From Bacteroidota bacterium (GTDB lineage: Bacteria > Bacteroidota > Bacteroidia > B-17B0 > Aurantibacillaceae), in the NCBI GenBank assembly GCA_023251755.1, contig JAHEYF010000049.1:1-32399 (forward strand): a DNA stretch of 32,399 nucleotides. The letters are read 5' to 3'. The notes under the pieces were generated by a model. The model did no database searches. It had not been told where the DNA came from and saw only the letters and a list, made by a program, of their open reading frames with translations. Position 1 is the first letter of the stretch; every line of letters starts with the position of its first letter. The translations under genes were made by a program, and so were the position numbers. Shown in pieces: positions 8,587-15,521 of the stretch.

Positions 8587-9390
8587 ATGAAAAAACTTTA
8601 CTCAACTCTTGCAATTATTATTGGTATTGCTACAAGCTCAGTAGCACAAACTACGCTTACCACAGCTGTAGATTTTACAGTAACCGACACACACGGCAAT
8701 TCACACAACCTGTTTACTCTTTTAAACTCAGGTAAATATGTATGCCTCGATTTTTTCTTTACCACCTGTGTTCCTTGCCAGGGGGCTTCTCCACATTTTA
8801 AAACAACTTACACCAATTACGGTTGCAACACCCAGGACATCTATTTTATGTCTGTGGACAACGGAAATACGGACGCTGAAGTGGATCAGTATGAAACTAC
8901 TTATTTAGGAGGGAATTCAGGATTTCCTGCTATTAGTGGATCTACCGGTGGTGGAAATGCTGTGGTGAGTGCTTATGGTATCGGCGCTTTCCCGACATTT
9001 ATTTTAATTGCCCCCAACAAACAAATTCTTGAACAGGATATGTGGCCGATAAGCAGTCCTGCAAATTTCGACACTTATTTTGCAGCTCATTCATTAACTC
9101 AAAAAGCCTGTGCTACTGGTATTGAAAACAAAGGCGCCGACAACAACGCCGTTTCTTTCAATTATTTCCCTAATCCTGCCGGTAATGTATTAAACATTTC
9201 AATTCCTGACAATGGAAATAAACTTGTTTCTTATGCTGTGAGCGATGCAATTGGTAAAAAATATGTTGCAGCTGCTACCACTAACGACAGAAAAGAAGAA
9301 ATCAACCTGGAAGGACTTAACCCAGGCATGTACTTTATTGAAGTGGTTACTAAAGAAGGTAAAGCCGTAAAAACCTTTATGAAGAACTAA
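8587..9390 (+). CDS. T9SS-exported thioredoxin-fold (TlpA/redoxin-like) protein
   Basis: 267 residues from ATG 8587; a longer frame opening at 8533 would precede the signal peptide with polar sequence and is rejected. Signal peptide to about 20 (SSVA|QTT). The thioredoxin-like domain at about 25-165 has the redox pair C61-V-P-C64 in FFFTTCVPCQG and the cis-proline region GAFPTFILI. The end, from about 195 (YFPNPAGNVLNIS ... LNPGMYFIEVVTKEGKAVKTFMKN), is a type A T9SS sorting domain, so the enzyme is expected on the cell surface or released. Family members act as thiol-disulfide oxidoreductases; the client is unknown. A second redoxin with the same architecture follows at 9955. A hairpin terminator at 9421-9449 ends the transcript. 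Confidence 0.87.
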   Translation: MKKLYSTLAIIIGIATSSVAQTTLTTAVDFTVTDTHGNSHNLFTLLNSGKYVCLDFFFTTCVPCQGASPHFKTTYTNYGCNTQDIYFMSVDNGNTDAEVDQYETTYLGGNSGFPAISGSTGGGNAVVSAYGIGAFPTFILIAPNKQILEQDMWPISSPANFDTYFAAHSLTQKACATGIENKGADNNAVSFNYFPNPAGNVLNISIPDNGNKLVSYAVSDAIGKKYVAAATTNDRKEEINLEGLNPGMYFIEVVTKEGKAVKTFMKN

Positions 9391-9420
9391 AAATACAATA
9401 ACCCAACCAACCAAAAGTAA

Positions 9421-9449
9421 AAAGGCCCTTATTCGCGTAAGGGCTTTTT
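9421..9449 (+). terminator. Rho-independent terminator of the first redoxin gene
   Basis: GCCCTTA (9425-9431) pairs with TAAGGGC (9438-9444) over a 6-nt loop, extended by AAAG/CTTTT pairs, with a T-run after the stem. It lies 31 nt after the stop. Confidence 0.85.
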
Positions 9450-9469
9450 GCTTTATACATCGTTTATAC

Positions 9470-9545
9470 GTTCATTTGTTTAAACGTTTAATAGTTCGGG
9501 CAAACGAATAAACGATTGAACGAATAAACGTTTAAACAATTGAAC
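9470..9545. repeat. Imperfect 21-bp inverted repeat of AAACGTTTAAAC words
   Basis: 9470-9490 and 9525-9545 are inverted copies matching at 20 of 21 positions. Each contains the palindrome GTTTAAAC (9478-9485, 9530-9537), and AAACGA/GAACGAATAAACG words fill the 34-nt middle. It follows a complete terminator, so it is unlikely to be the terminator itself. Function unknown. Confidence 0.7.
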
Positions 9546-9954
9546 TAACAACTGATTAACTATCAGGAATCAGTCCCGTTTAACAAAAATAAAAGGGGGC
9601 ATTATTTGGTCTTGCTTATTCAAACCAGCTTTCATATTTCTATTAAATCCTTTACACCATTGGATATTTTAAGTATATATAGATTTTACAATTGTAGTCT
9701 GCCTTCAAAAATTTACTCCCCCAATCAGGTATATTTATCAGACGGGTATCTTTTTCAAAAGCTAATAACACTTCCTTTTTAAAGACCTGAATATTGAAAC
9801 AAGGATTTTTTTATTGTTGATTTGTCTTATCACAAACCACATAAACCCACAATGAAAAAAACAAACTACCCTCCTCATTAGTATGCAGGCCATTGGCCAC
9901 GCACTAATACAACAATCAGTACAATCCTTTATAGTATCACTTAAAACCAAACCA

Positions 9955-11634
9955 ATGAAAAAAATTGCTAAAATTATAGCAGGTATCATCCTGTATTCAG
10001 TTAGTGCCTTTGCCCAGCTTACCGATGGAAGTACAGCCCAAAACTTTACCATGACCGATTTAAACGGAACCTCCTGGGATTTATACACTGTGCTGGGTCA
10101 GGGAAAAGCAGTGGTTATCGACGTATCGGCTACCTGGTGCGGCCCCTGCTGGAACTACCACAATTCACATGCACTCGAAAATTTTTACGCGCATTACGGC
10201 CCTACCGGAACTGTTGAAGCAAACAGGGCAACGGTATTTTTTGTAGAAGGGGATGCTGCTACAACCGCTGCACAGTTAAATGGCCAGGGAACTACACAGG
10301 GCAACTGGGTAAGTGGAACTCCCTACCCGATTTTTAACCCGGTGAACCCCGCCTGCAGCACATTTAATACCAACTACAACATCGCGTTCTTTCCAACGGT
10401 TTATTTAATTTGCAGCGACAAAAAAGTATATGTGCTTACACAACCAAGCGAAGCGCAAATAGTAGCCAAGATGAATGCCTCCTGTGCTTCGGCCTTTAAC
10501 TTAGATGTTACCAGCGCTACCTGTCAAACCAACATGACCTGCACCAATACAATCTCTCCGGTTGTCACTATAAAAAACAACGGACAGACTACATTGACTT
10601 CCTGCGTAGTTACTTACAAAGTAGACAATGGCTCTGCACAAACCTTCAACTGGTCTGGATCATTAGCTACAAGTGCTACTACCAATGCAACATTGCCTTC
10701 AATAGCTGTTGCCACCCCGGGCTCGCACACTTTAACGGTTACAACTTCTAACCCGAACGGAAGCGCCGATCAGAACACCGGCAACGATACCAAAATATAC
10801 AATTTCGTTGCTCATTCAGGCGCTGCCGCAGTTACACCTGTAACCGAAGGCTTTACTACTACTACTTTCCCCACCGCAGGATGGTTGCTGAACAACCCTG
10901 ATGGTGACATTACCTGGGCCAGAAGTACTGCGGCAGGAGGATTTGCAACTTCTACCAACTCTATGTTCTACGACGCCTTTAATTATGGTACGGTAGGCGC
11001 AACGGATGAAATGACCATGGCCCCGGTTGATTTAACAGGCACCACGCCTTCCCTGGAATTTGATGTAGCCTATGCCCCTTACAGCGCTACCGATTTCGAA
11101 AAATTAGAAGTGTTTGTATCTACCGATTGTGGCCTTAACTGGATCAGTGTTTACAACAAACAATCAACTACGCTTGGTACTACAGGTGGTGTGTTAACAA
11201 CGGCATTTGTTCCTACAGCTGCACAATGGAGAAAAGAAACCATCAGCCTTGCCAGCTACAATACACAAAACAAGGTGTTTGTTAAGTTTACAGTAACCAA
11301 TGGCTACGGCAACGAGCTTTATATCGACAACATCAATATAAAAAGCTCCGGCTCTACCGGTATCGAAAACACAATTGTGGCCAATACCTTTAATGTATAC
11401 CCCAACCCTGCAAAAGATTTTGTAATGGTGAGTTTTAGTATTGATCAGGTAGTTCCTACAACTGTTAATATGTACAATGCCCTGGGCGAAATTGTTAGTG
11501 CAACAGCGCTTACAAACATTTCTACTGGTACCCAACAGCTTAAGTTTGAAACAGCGCATTTACCGGCGGGTATTTATGTAATTGAAGTAAAATCAGGAAA
11601 TTCTTCCACTTCACGTAAAATCTCCGTCAATTAA
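9955..11634 (+). CDS. T9SS-exported multidomain redoxin with CARDB-like and choice-of-anchor-J-like domains
   Basis: 559 residues from ATG 9955. Signal peptide to about 20 (SAFA|QLT). The thioredoxin-like domain at about 22-175 has the canonical active site W61-C62-G-P-C65 and a cis-proline in IAFFPTVYLI. Next is an Ig-like CARDB-type domain (about 178-285: PVVTIKNNGQTTLTSC ... GNDTKIYNF). It is followed by a jelly-roll choice-of-anchor-J-type domain (about 297-460: EGFTTTTFPTAGWLLNNPDGDITWARS ... LYIDNINIKS). The end is a type A T9SS sorting domain (NVYPNPAKDFVMVS ... LPAGIYVIEVKSG). It is therefore predicted to be surface-attached, combining thiol redox chemistry with carbohydrate- or protein-binding modules. 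The CGPC site differs from CVPC in the upstream paralogue, so the two may differ in redox potential (inference). A strong terminator follows. Confidence 0.87.
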   Translation: MKKIAKIIAGIILYSVSAFAQLTDGSTAQNFTMTDLNGTSWDLYTVLGQGKAVVIDVSATWCGPCWNYHNSHALENFYAHYGPTGTVEANRATVFFVEGDAATTAAQLNGQGTTQGNWVSGTPYPIFNPVNPACSTFNTNYNIAFFPTVYLICSDKKVYVLTQPSEAQIVAKMNASCASAFNLDVTSATCQTNMTCTNTISPVVTIKNNGQTTLTSCVVTYKVDNGSAQTFNWSGSLATSATTNATLPSIAVATPGSHTLTVTTSNPNGSADQNTGNDTKIYNFVAHSGAAAVTPVTEGFTTTTFPTAGWLLNNPDGDITWARSTAAGGFATSTNSMFYDAFNYGTVGATDEMTMAPVDLTGTTPSLEFDVAYAPYSATDFEKLEVFVSTDCGLNWISVYNKQSTTLGTTGGVLTTAFVPTAAQWRKETISLASYNTQNKVFVKFTVTNGYGNELYIDNINIKSSGSTGIENTIVANTFNVYPNPAKDFVMVSFSIDQVVPTTVNMYNALGEIVSATALTNISTGTQQLKFETAHLPAGIYVIEVKSGNSSTSRKISVN

Positions 11635-11688
11635 GTTTTGTTGTTTGTTTATGATAAGAGCCGTTCGTTTTTGTACGGACGCTTTATT

Positions 11689-11720
11689 AAAAAAAGCCCC
11701 TGCCTTGTGGGGGCTTTTTT
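11689..11720 (+). terminator. Rho-independent terminator of the multidomain redoxin gene
   Basis: AAAAAAGCCCC pairs with GGGGCTTTTTT around TGCCTTGTG. The stem is GC-rich at the top with a T-run, 55 nt after the stop. Confidence 0.9.
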
Positions 11721-11782
11721 GCTTTGTCAGGTTAAAAGCTATAAGTAATAAGGTATAAGCCATAAAAATGAAGCGAAGTCAA

Positions 11783-11877
11783 AAGTTAAAAGCCAAGAGC
11801 CAAAAGCTTGATTACGGTTGCGATTCAATCCTTTATGTTATACATAAATAGTGTTAAGTTCAAAGTTAAGCGACTGA
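11783..11877 (+). repeat. Dispersed ~95-bp intergenic repeat, copy 1
   Basis: It opens with AAGTTAAAAGCCAAGAGCC, part of a 25-bp identity (11783-11807) with 21492-21516. The similarity continues through GAT-ACGGTT-CGATT and ATAAATAGT-TTAAGTT to about 11877. Same orientation in both places. Non-coding. Confidence 0.75.
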
Positions 11878-11939
11878 AAGCAGGATTGCCCCCTTTGAAA
11901 TAAGGATGGGCCCGCTTTTTTGCTTTGTATACCTTTTAG

Positions 11940-11947
11940 TATATTTG
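11940..11947 (+). promoter_or_regulatory. -7 box immediately before the propeller/SpoIIE gene
   Basis: TATATTTG fits TAnnTTTG exactly and ends only 9 nt before the GTG start at 11957, which would give a very short or leaderless mRNA. A -33 TTTG is present at 11924-11927, but the spacing (12 nt) is short. Confidence 0.4.
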
Positions 11948-11956
11948 GGATCTTAA

Positions 11957-14900
11957 GTGAAAAAGACCCGGTTTATATTCCTGTTATTGCTGCTGTTTTC
12001 ATGCAGTAGCTTGTTGCATTCCCAAACCTACGATTTTAAAAACTACAATGTTGAAGACGGGCTGGCTCAATCGCAGGTATTGTCTATTTTTCAGGACCAC
12101 CGTGGCAATATGTGGCTCGGGACCAACGGCGGGGGCCTCAGCAAATACGATGGAAATAAATTTGTTACCTACAGCAGCAAAGACAGCTTAATCAACAACC
12201 TGGTGTTTTCGATTACAGAAGACAATGATGGTCATTTGTTTTTTGGTACTTACGACGGATTGAGTGTATACGATGGTGTACAATTTAAAAACTTTAACAC
12301 TAAAAACGGCTTAACCCACAACCGTATTTTTAAAGTATTAAAAGACCGGAAAGGAACAATATGGATCGGTACTGCAAAAGGGGTGTGTAAGTACGAAAAC
12401 AAACACATCGTCCCGTTTAGTGCAGACACCCTGCTCAACAACCTTTCTGTATTTACGATGTACGAAGACGGAGCCGGTTGCATCTGGTTCGGCTCCATTC
12501 AAAACGGCGCCGTTAAATACAATCCCACTACCCATAAATTTACAAACTACACTGTTGCCAACGGCCTTACCGAAAACTTTGTCTACTCCATTAACGAAGA
12601 CCACAAAGGGAATATCCTCATTGGTTGTGTGGCCGGCTTGTCTTCCATATCGCCCGGCGGCACCATTACACATCCTGAATTTCCAGGGTTGGTTCAAAAA
12701 AATATTGCCTTCATGTCTATCTTAAAAGACAACCAAAACAATATATGGTACAGCACCGATAATGGTATACTTAAAACCACGGGCAGCATTTACCGGCAAT
12801 TTACTCCCGCCAATGGCCTGCCCGGTACAACGGTGTGGACTTCTTTCCAGGACAGGGAAGGGGATTACTGGTTTGGGACAGATGGTTTCGGCCTTTCCAA
12901 ATTAAGCAGCGAGATGTTTACCAATTACAGCGAAAACAACGGCCTGCCCGGCGAATACATCAACGCTGTGTTTCAGGACAATAAAAAAAATTACTGGATT
13001 GGTGTGCGCAACAACGGGGTGTGTTTATTGGAAGGAAAAAACATCACAACCTTTAAACTCAATCCCAAAGACCCCCGGCACAGTCTGATTGACAACAATG
13101 TGCAAACCATTGCACAGGACAAAGAAGGCAACATCTGGCTGGGCACCAAGTCGGGTATAAGTGTATACAAGGACAAGGGCTTTACAAATTATGTGCACCC
13201 TGCCGGCATTCCCGACTCTACTATTTACAGTATATACAACGACAAGGACAACATTACCTGGATAGCCACCCGCAACGGCTTAAGCAAATTTTCGAACGGT
13301 ATCTTTGAAGAAATTAAAGCTGTTAACCGTTTTAAAGGCAGCAACGATTTTGCCATCTATGCTATTTGCGAAGACCGGCACAACAACCTGTGGCTGGCTA
13401 CCGATACCGGAATTATTAAATACAACAGAAACACCGCTTTGAGGTATACCAAAAAAAACGGCTTCACCGATAAGTATGTATACAACATTGTAATGGATCA
13501 AAGTGGCGATTTGTGGCTGGGCAGCGAAGAGGGAGTCTACCTCTATAATTTTTCAACTTTTAAACACATAGACGAAACAAACGGGCTCATCTCCAACCAG
13601 GTGTTTCTGCTTTCGGTGGACGAAAACAATAATTTATGGATAGGCTCCAACAAGGGTTTAAGTAAATTAAACATCAACGATTTTAAATCAAAAGGTTTAA
13701 TTACGATTAAACATTACGGCAAAGAAGAAGGGCTGAAAGGATTAGAATGCAACATCAACGCACAAATAAAAGACAAGGACGGCAAGCTGTGGTTGGGTAC
13801 CATTAAAGGAGTTACCGTATACAATCCCAAATACGACAGGATAAATACCAAAGAAGCCCTGTGTAATATTACAGGCTTGCGTTTGTTTTTTGAGAAAGCC
13901 GACCTGCATCTATATTCCAAAGGGCTTGATTCAACAAACAATCTTCCCAACAAACTTGTGCTGCCTTACGACAAAAATCACATCACCTTCGATTTTATCG
14001 GCGTGTGCCACGAAAACCCCAACAAGGTAAAATACCAGTTTAAGCTCGAAGGAGTGGATGCCGATTGGTATCCGCCCACTTCAAAAAACGAAGCCACTTA
14101 TTCTTCCTTACAGCCCGGTGAATACACGTTTTATGTAAAGGCCATGAACAACGATGGGCTGTGGAATGAAAACCCGGTGTTGTTTAAATTTGTAGTATTG
14201 CCCCCCTGGTACCGCACCTGGTGGTTTTATAGCCTGTGTGGTATTGCAATTGTTTCGGGTATTTATTTTTACCACGACTGGAAAACAAAAAAACTGCGCC
14301 GGAACAACATCAAACTCGAAAAAACTGTAACCCTTCGTACACGCGAATTGCGGGAAGAAAAAGAAAAAGTAGAACTCATCAACAAAGAAGTGCTGGAGCA
14401 AAAAGAAATTATTGAACACAAAAACGAAGAGATTACCGACAGTATAAAATACGCCAAAGACATTCAACAGGCCCTGCTTCCTTCGTTTAGTATTTTAAAC
14501 AAAGCCTTTCCCGATTCCTGTGTATTGTATATGCCCAAAGACATTGTGAGCGGCGACTTTTACTGGTTTGCCAAAAGGGGCGAAAAACATTTTGTGGCTT
14601 CGGTAGATTGTACGGGCCACGGTGTACCCGGCGCTTTTATGAGTATTATAGGCAACTCCCTGTTGAACGAAATTGTGACCGAACACAATATACTTGAGCC
14701 GGGGCAAATATTAAACACCCTGCACGCCGGTGTTAAAACTGCACTGAACCAAAGCCGGGGGGAATTTGAACGGCGCGACGGAATGGACATTGCCCTCTGC
14801 GCCATTCACAAAGAAACCAATACACTGGAATACGCCGGGGCCAACCGCCCGCTGTGGTTGTTCCGCCAGGGTTGCGAAGGCGTTTGCGAAATTATTAAAG

Positions 14901-15193
14901 CCACCAAATTCCCCATTGGAGGCATTGAGCTGGAAGAAAAACGGGAATACACCAACCACAGTATTCAGCTCAACAAAGGCGATGTGTTTTATGTATTCAG
15001 CGACGGCTACGCGGATCAGTTTGGTGGCGACAGGGGCAAAAAAATGATGCTCGGAAATTTACAAAAACTATTAGCCCGCATTTACTCCGAACCCATGACG
15101 AAGCAAAAAGAAATACTCCACAAACATTTCAGCGACTGGAAAGGCGAGCACGAACAGGTGGATGATGTGCTGGTGATTGGAGTGAGGGTGTGA
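11957..15193 (+). CDS. Membrane sensor phosphatase: two-component propeller repeats, Y_Y_Y domain, SpoIIE/PP2C domain
   Basis: 1078 residues, GTG start chosen because it directly opens a signal peptide (FIFLLLLLFSCSSLLHS|Q). Residues of about 25-640 are a string of Reg_prop blades with the recurring pattern D..G..WLGT..GL.KY (for example DHRGNMWLGTNGGGLSKYDG), probably two seven-bladed beta-propellers in the periplasm. A Y_Y_Y Ig-like domain follows (about 680-748: YQFKLEGVDADWYPP, YSSLQPGEYTFYVKAMN). Then come one membrane helix (about 755-772), a coiled coil (about 775-840) and a SpoIIE-type PP2C phosphatase (about 840-1078). The metal-binding motifs are VSGDFYWF, DCTGHGVPGAF, FSDGYADQFGG and QVDDVLVIGV. 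These proteins relay an external signal to cytoplasmic serine/threonine dephosphorylation, typically of anti-sigma-antagonist proteins. No sigma-factor partner is adjacent. The ligand is unknown. Confidence 0.92.
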   Translation: MKKTRFIFLLLLLFSCSSLLHSQTYDFKNYNVEDGLAQSQVLSIFQDHRGNMWLGTNGGGLSKYDGNKFVTYSSKDSLINNLVFSITEDNDGHLFFGTYDGLSVYDGVQFKNFNTKNGLTHNRIFKVLKDRKGTIWIGTAKGVCKYENKHIVPFSADTLLNNLSVFTMYEDGAGCIWFGSIQNGAVKYNPTTHKFTNYTVANGLTENFVYSINEDHKGNILIGCVAGLSSISPGGTITHPEFPGLVQKNIAFMSILKDNQNNIWYSTDNGILKTTGSIYRQFTPANGLPGTTVWTSFQDREGDYWFGTDGFGLSKLSSEMFTNYSENNGLPGEYINAVFQDNKKNYWIGVRNNGVCLLEGKNITTFKLNPKDPRHSLIDNNVQTIAQDKEGNIWLGTKSGISVYKDKGFTNYVHPAGIPDSTIYSIYNDKDNITWIATRNGLSKFSNGIFEEIKAVNRFKGSNDFAIYAICEDRHNNLWLATDTGIIKYNRNTALRYTKKNGFTDKYVYNIVMDQSGDLWLGSEEGVYLYNFSTFKHIDETNGLISNQVFLLSVDENNNLWIGSNKGLSKLNINDFKSKGLITIKHYGKEEGLKGLECNINAQIKDKDGKLWLGTIKGVTVYNPKYDRINTKEALCNITGLRLFFEKADLHLYSKGLDSTNNLPNKLVLPYDKNHITFDFIGVCHENPNKVKYQFKLEGVDADWYPPTSKNEATYSSLQPGEYTFYVKAMNNDGLWNENPVLFKFVVLPPWYRTWWFYSLCGIAIVSGIYFYHDWKTKKLRRNNIKLEKTVTLRTRELREEKEKVELINKEVLEQKEIIEHKNEEITDSIKYAKDIQQALLPSFSILNKAFPDSCVLYMPKDIVSGDFYWFAKRGEKHFVASVDCTGHGVPGAFMSIIGNSLLNEIVTEHNILEPGQILNTLHAGVKTALNQSRGEFERRDGMDIALCAIHKETNTLEYAGANRPLWLFRQGCEGVCEIIKATKFPIGGIELEEKREYTNHSIQLNKGDVFYVFSDGYADQFGGDRGKKMMLGNLQKLLARIYSEPMTKQKEILHKHFSDWKGEHEQVDDVLVIGVRV

Positions 15194-15521
15194 TGATTAA
15201 TTTGAAGATGAGTTGATTTGAGGATTTGAAGATGGGCTCAACTAAAACCCGATCATTTTCTTTTAATTTGTGGGTGAGCATACACCACACAGCAACAAAA
15301 TTTAGTGCTCCTTTGTGCCCTCAGTGGCTTAGTGGTAAAACCCCTGCTACCTTCTTCATTTTCCCAGCACAACATCAAACAAAGGCTTCATCCTTATTTT
15401 CTCTGCTCATTTTAAAAACAAGTAATTGATGTAAGTTCTTTCAAAACTTATGTAACATTTTTCATGCTGAATGGAATCAACTTTACCGGTAATTATCAAT
15501 TCACATATTAAAAAAAGCAGC
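15194..15521 (+). other. 328-bp intergenic stretch with word repeats
   Basis: TTTGAAGATG occurs twice (15201-15210, 15225-15234) beginning 8 nt after the stop codon, and a CTTTGTG/TTAGTGGTAAAA repeat lies at 15301-15341. A 67-codon frame at 15226-15429 overlaps both repeats, lacks any recognisable feature and is not called as a gene. No clear terminator or promoter was found. Confidence 0.55.
15301..15341. repeat. CTTTGTG...CTTAGTGGTAAAA intergenic repeat, copy 1
   Basis: CTTTGTGCCCT is followed by CTTAGTGGTAAAA. The same arrangement, with small differences, is at 27111-27151. Similar phrases are frequent between genes in Bacteroidota genomes in my general knowledge. Confidence 0.65.

Larger units (their letters stand above)
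9391..9954 (+). other. 564-bp intergenic stretch between the two redoxin genes
   Basis: It holds a terminator (9421-9449), a 21-bp imperfect inverted repeat made of AAACGTTTAAAC words (9470-9545), and the shared 15-mer TTCAAAAGCTAATAA (9754-9768). The rest is AT-rich without a convincing gene. An ATG at 9852 opens only a 9-codon frame. A frame extending the downstream gene back to 9883 is considered non-coding because the signal peptide starts at 9955. Confidence 0.6.
11635..11956 (+). other. 322-bp intergenic stretch before the propeller/SpoIIE gene
   Basis: It contains a terminator (11689-11720), copy 1 of a ~95-bp intergenic repeat (11783-11877) and a -7 box (11940-11947). No further gene is seen. 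Confidence 0.6.

Noticed and set aside
9852..9881. Nine-codon frame (MKKTNYPPH) as a leader peptide of the redoxin gene
   Set aside because: No attenuator hairpin or codon run follows; such a short frame is expected by chance.
9883..9954. Longer N-terminus of the second redoxin starting at 9883
   Set aside because: The extra 24 residues would bury the signal peptide that begins at the ATG at 9955.
59..15047. Many overlapping frames of 60-160 codons opposite purL, asnS, the surface protein and others
   Set aside because: They lie antisense to or in other frames of well-supported genes and show no family features.
15226..15429. 67-codon frame after the SpoIIE gene
   Set aside because: It overlaps two intergenic repeat families, has no signal peptide, domain or promoter, and its composition looks non-coding.
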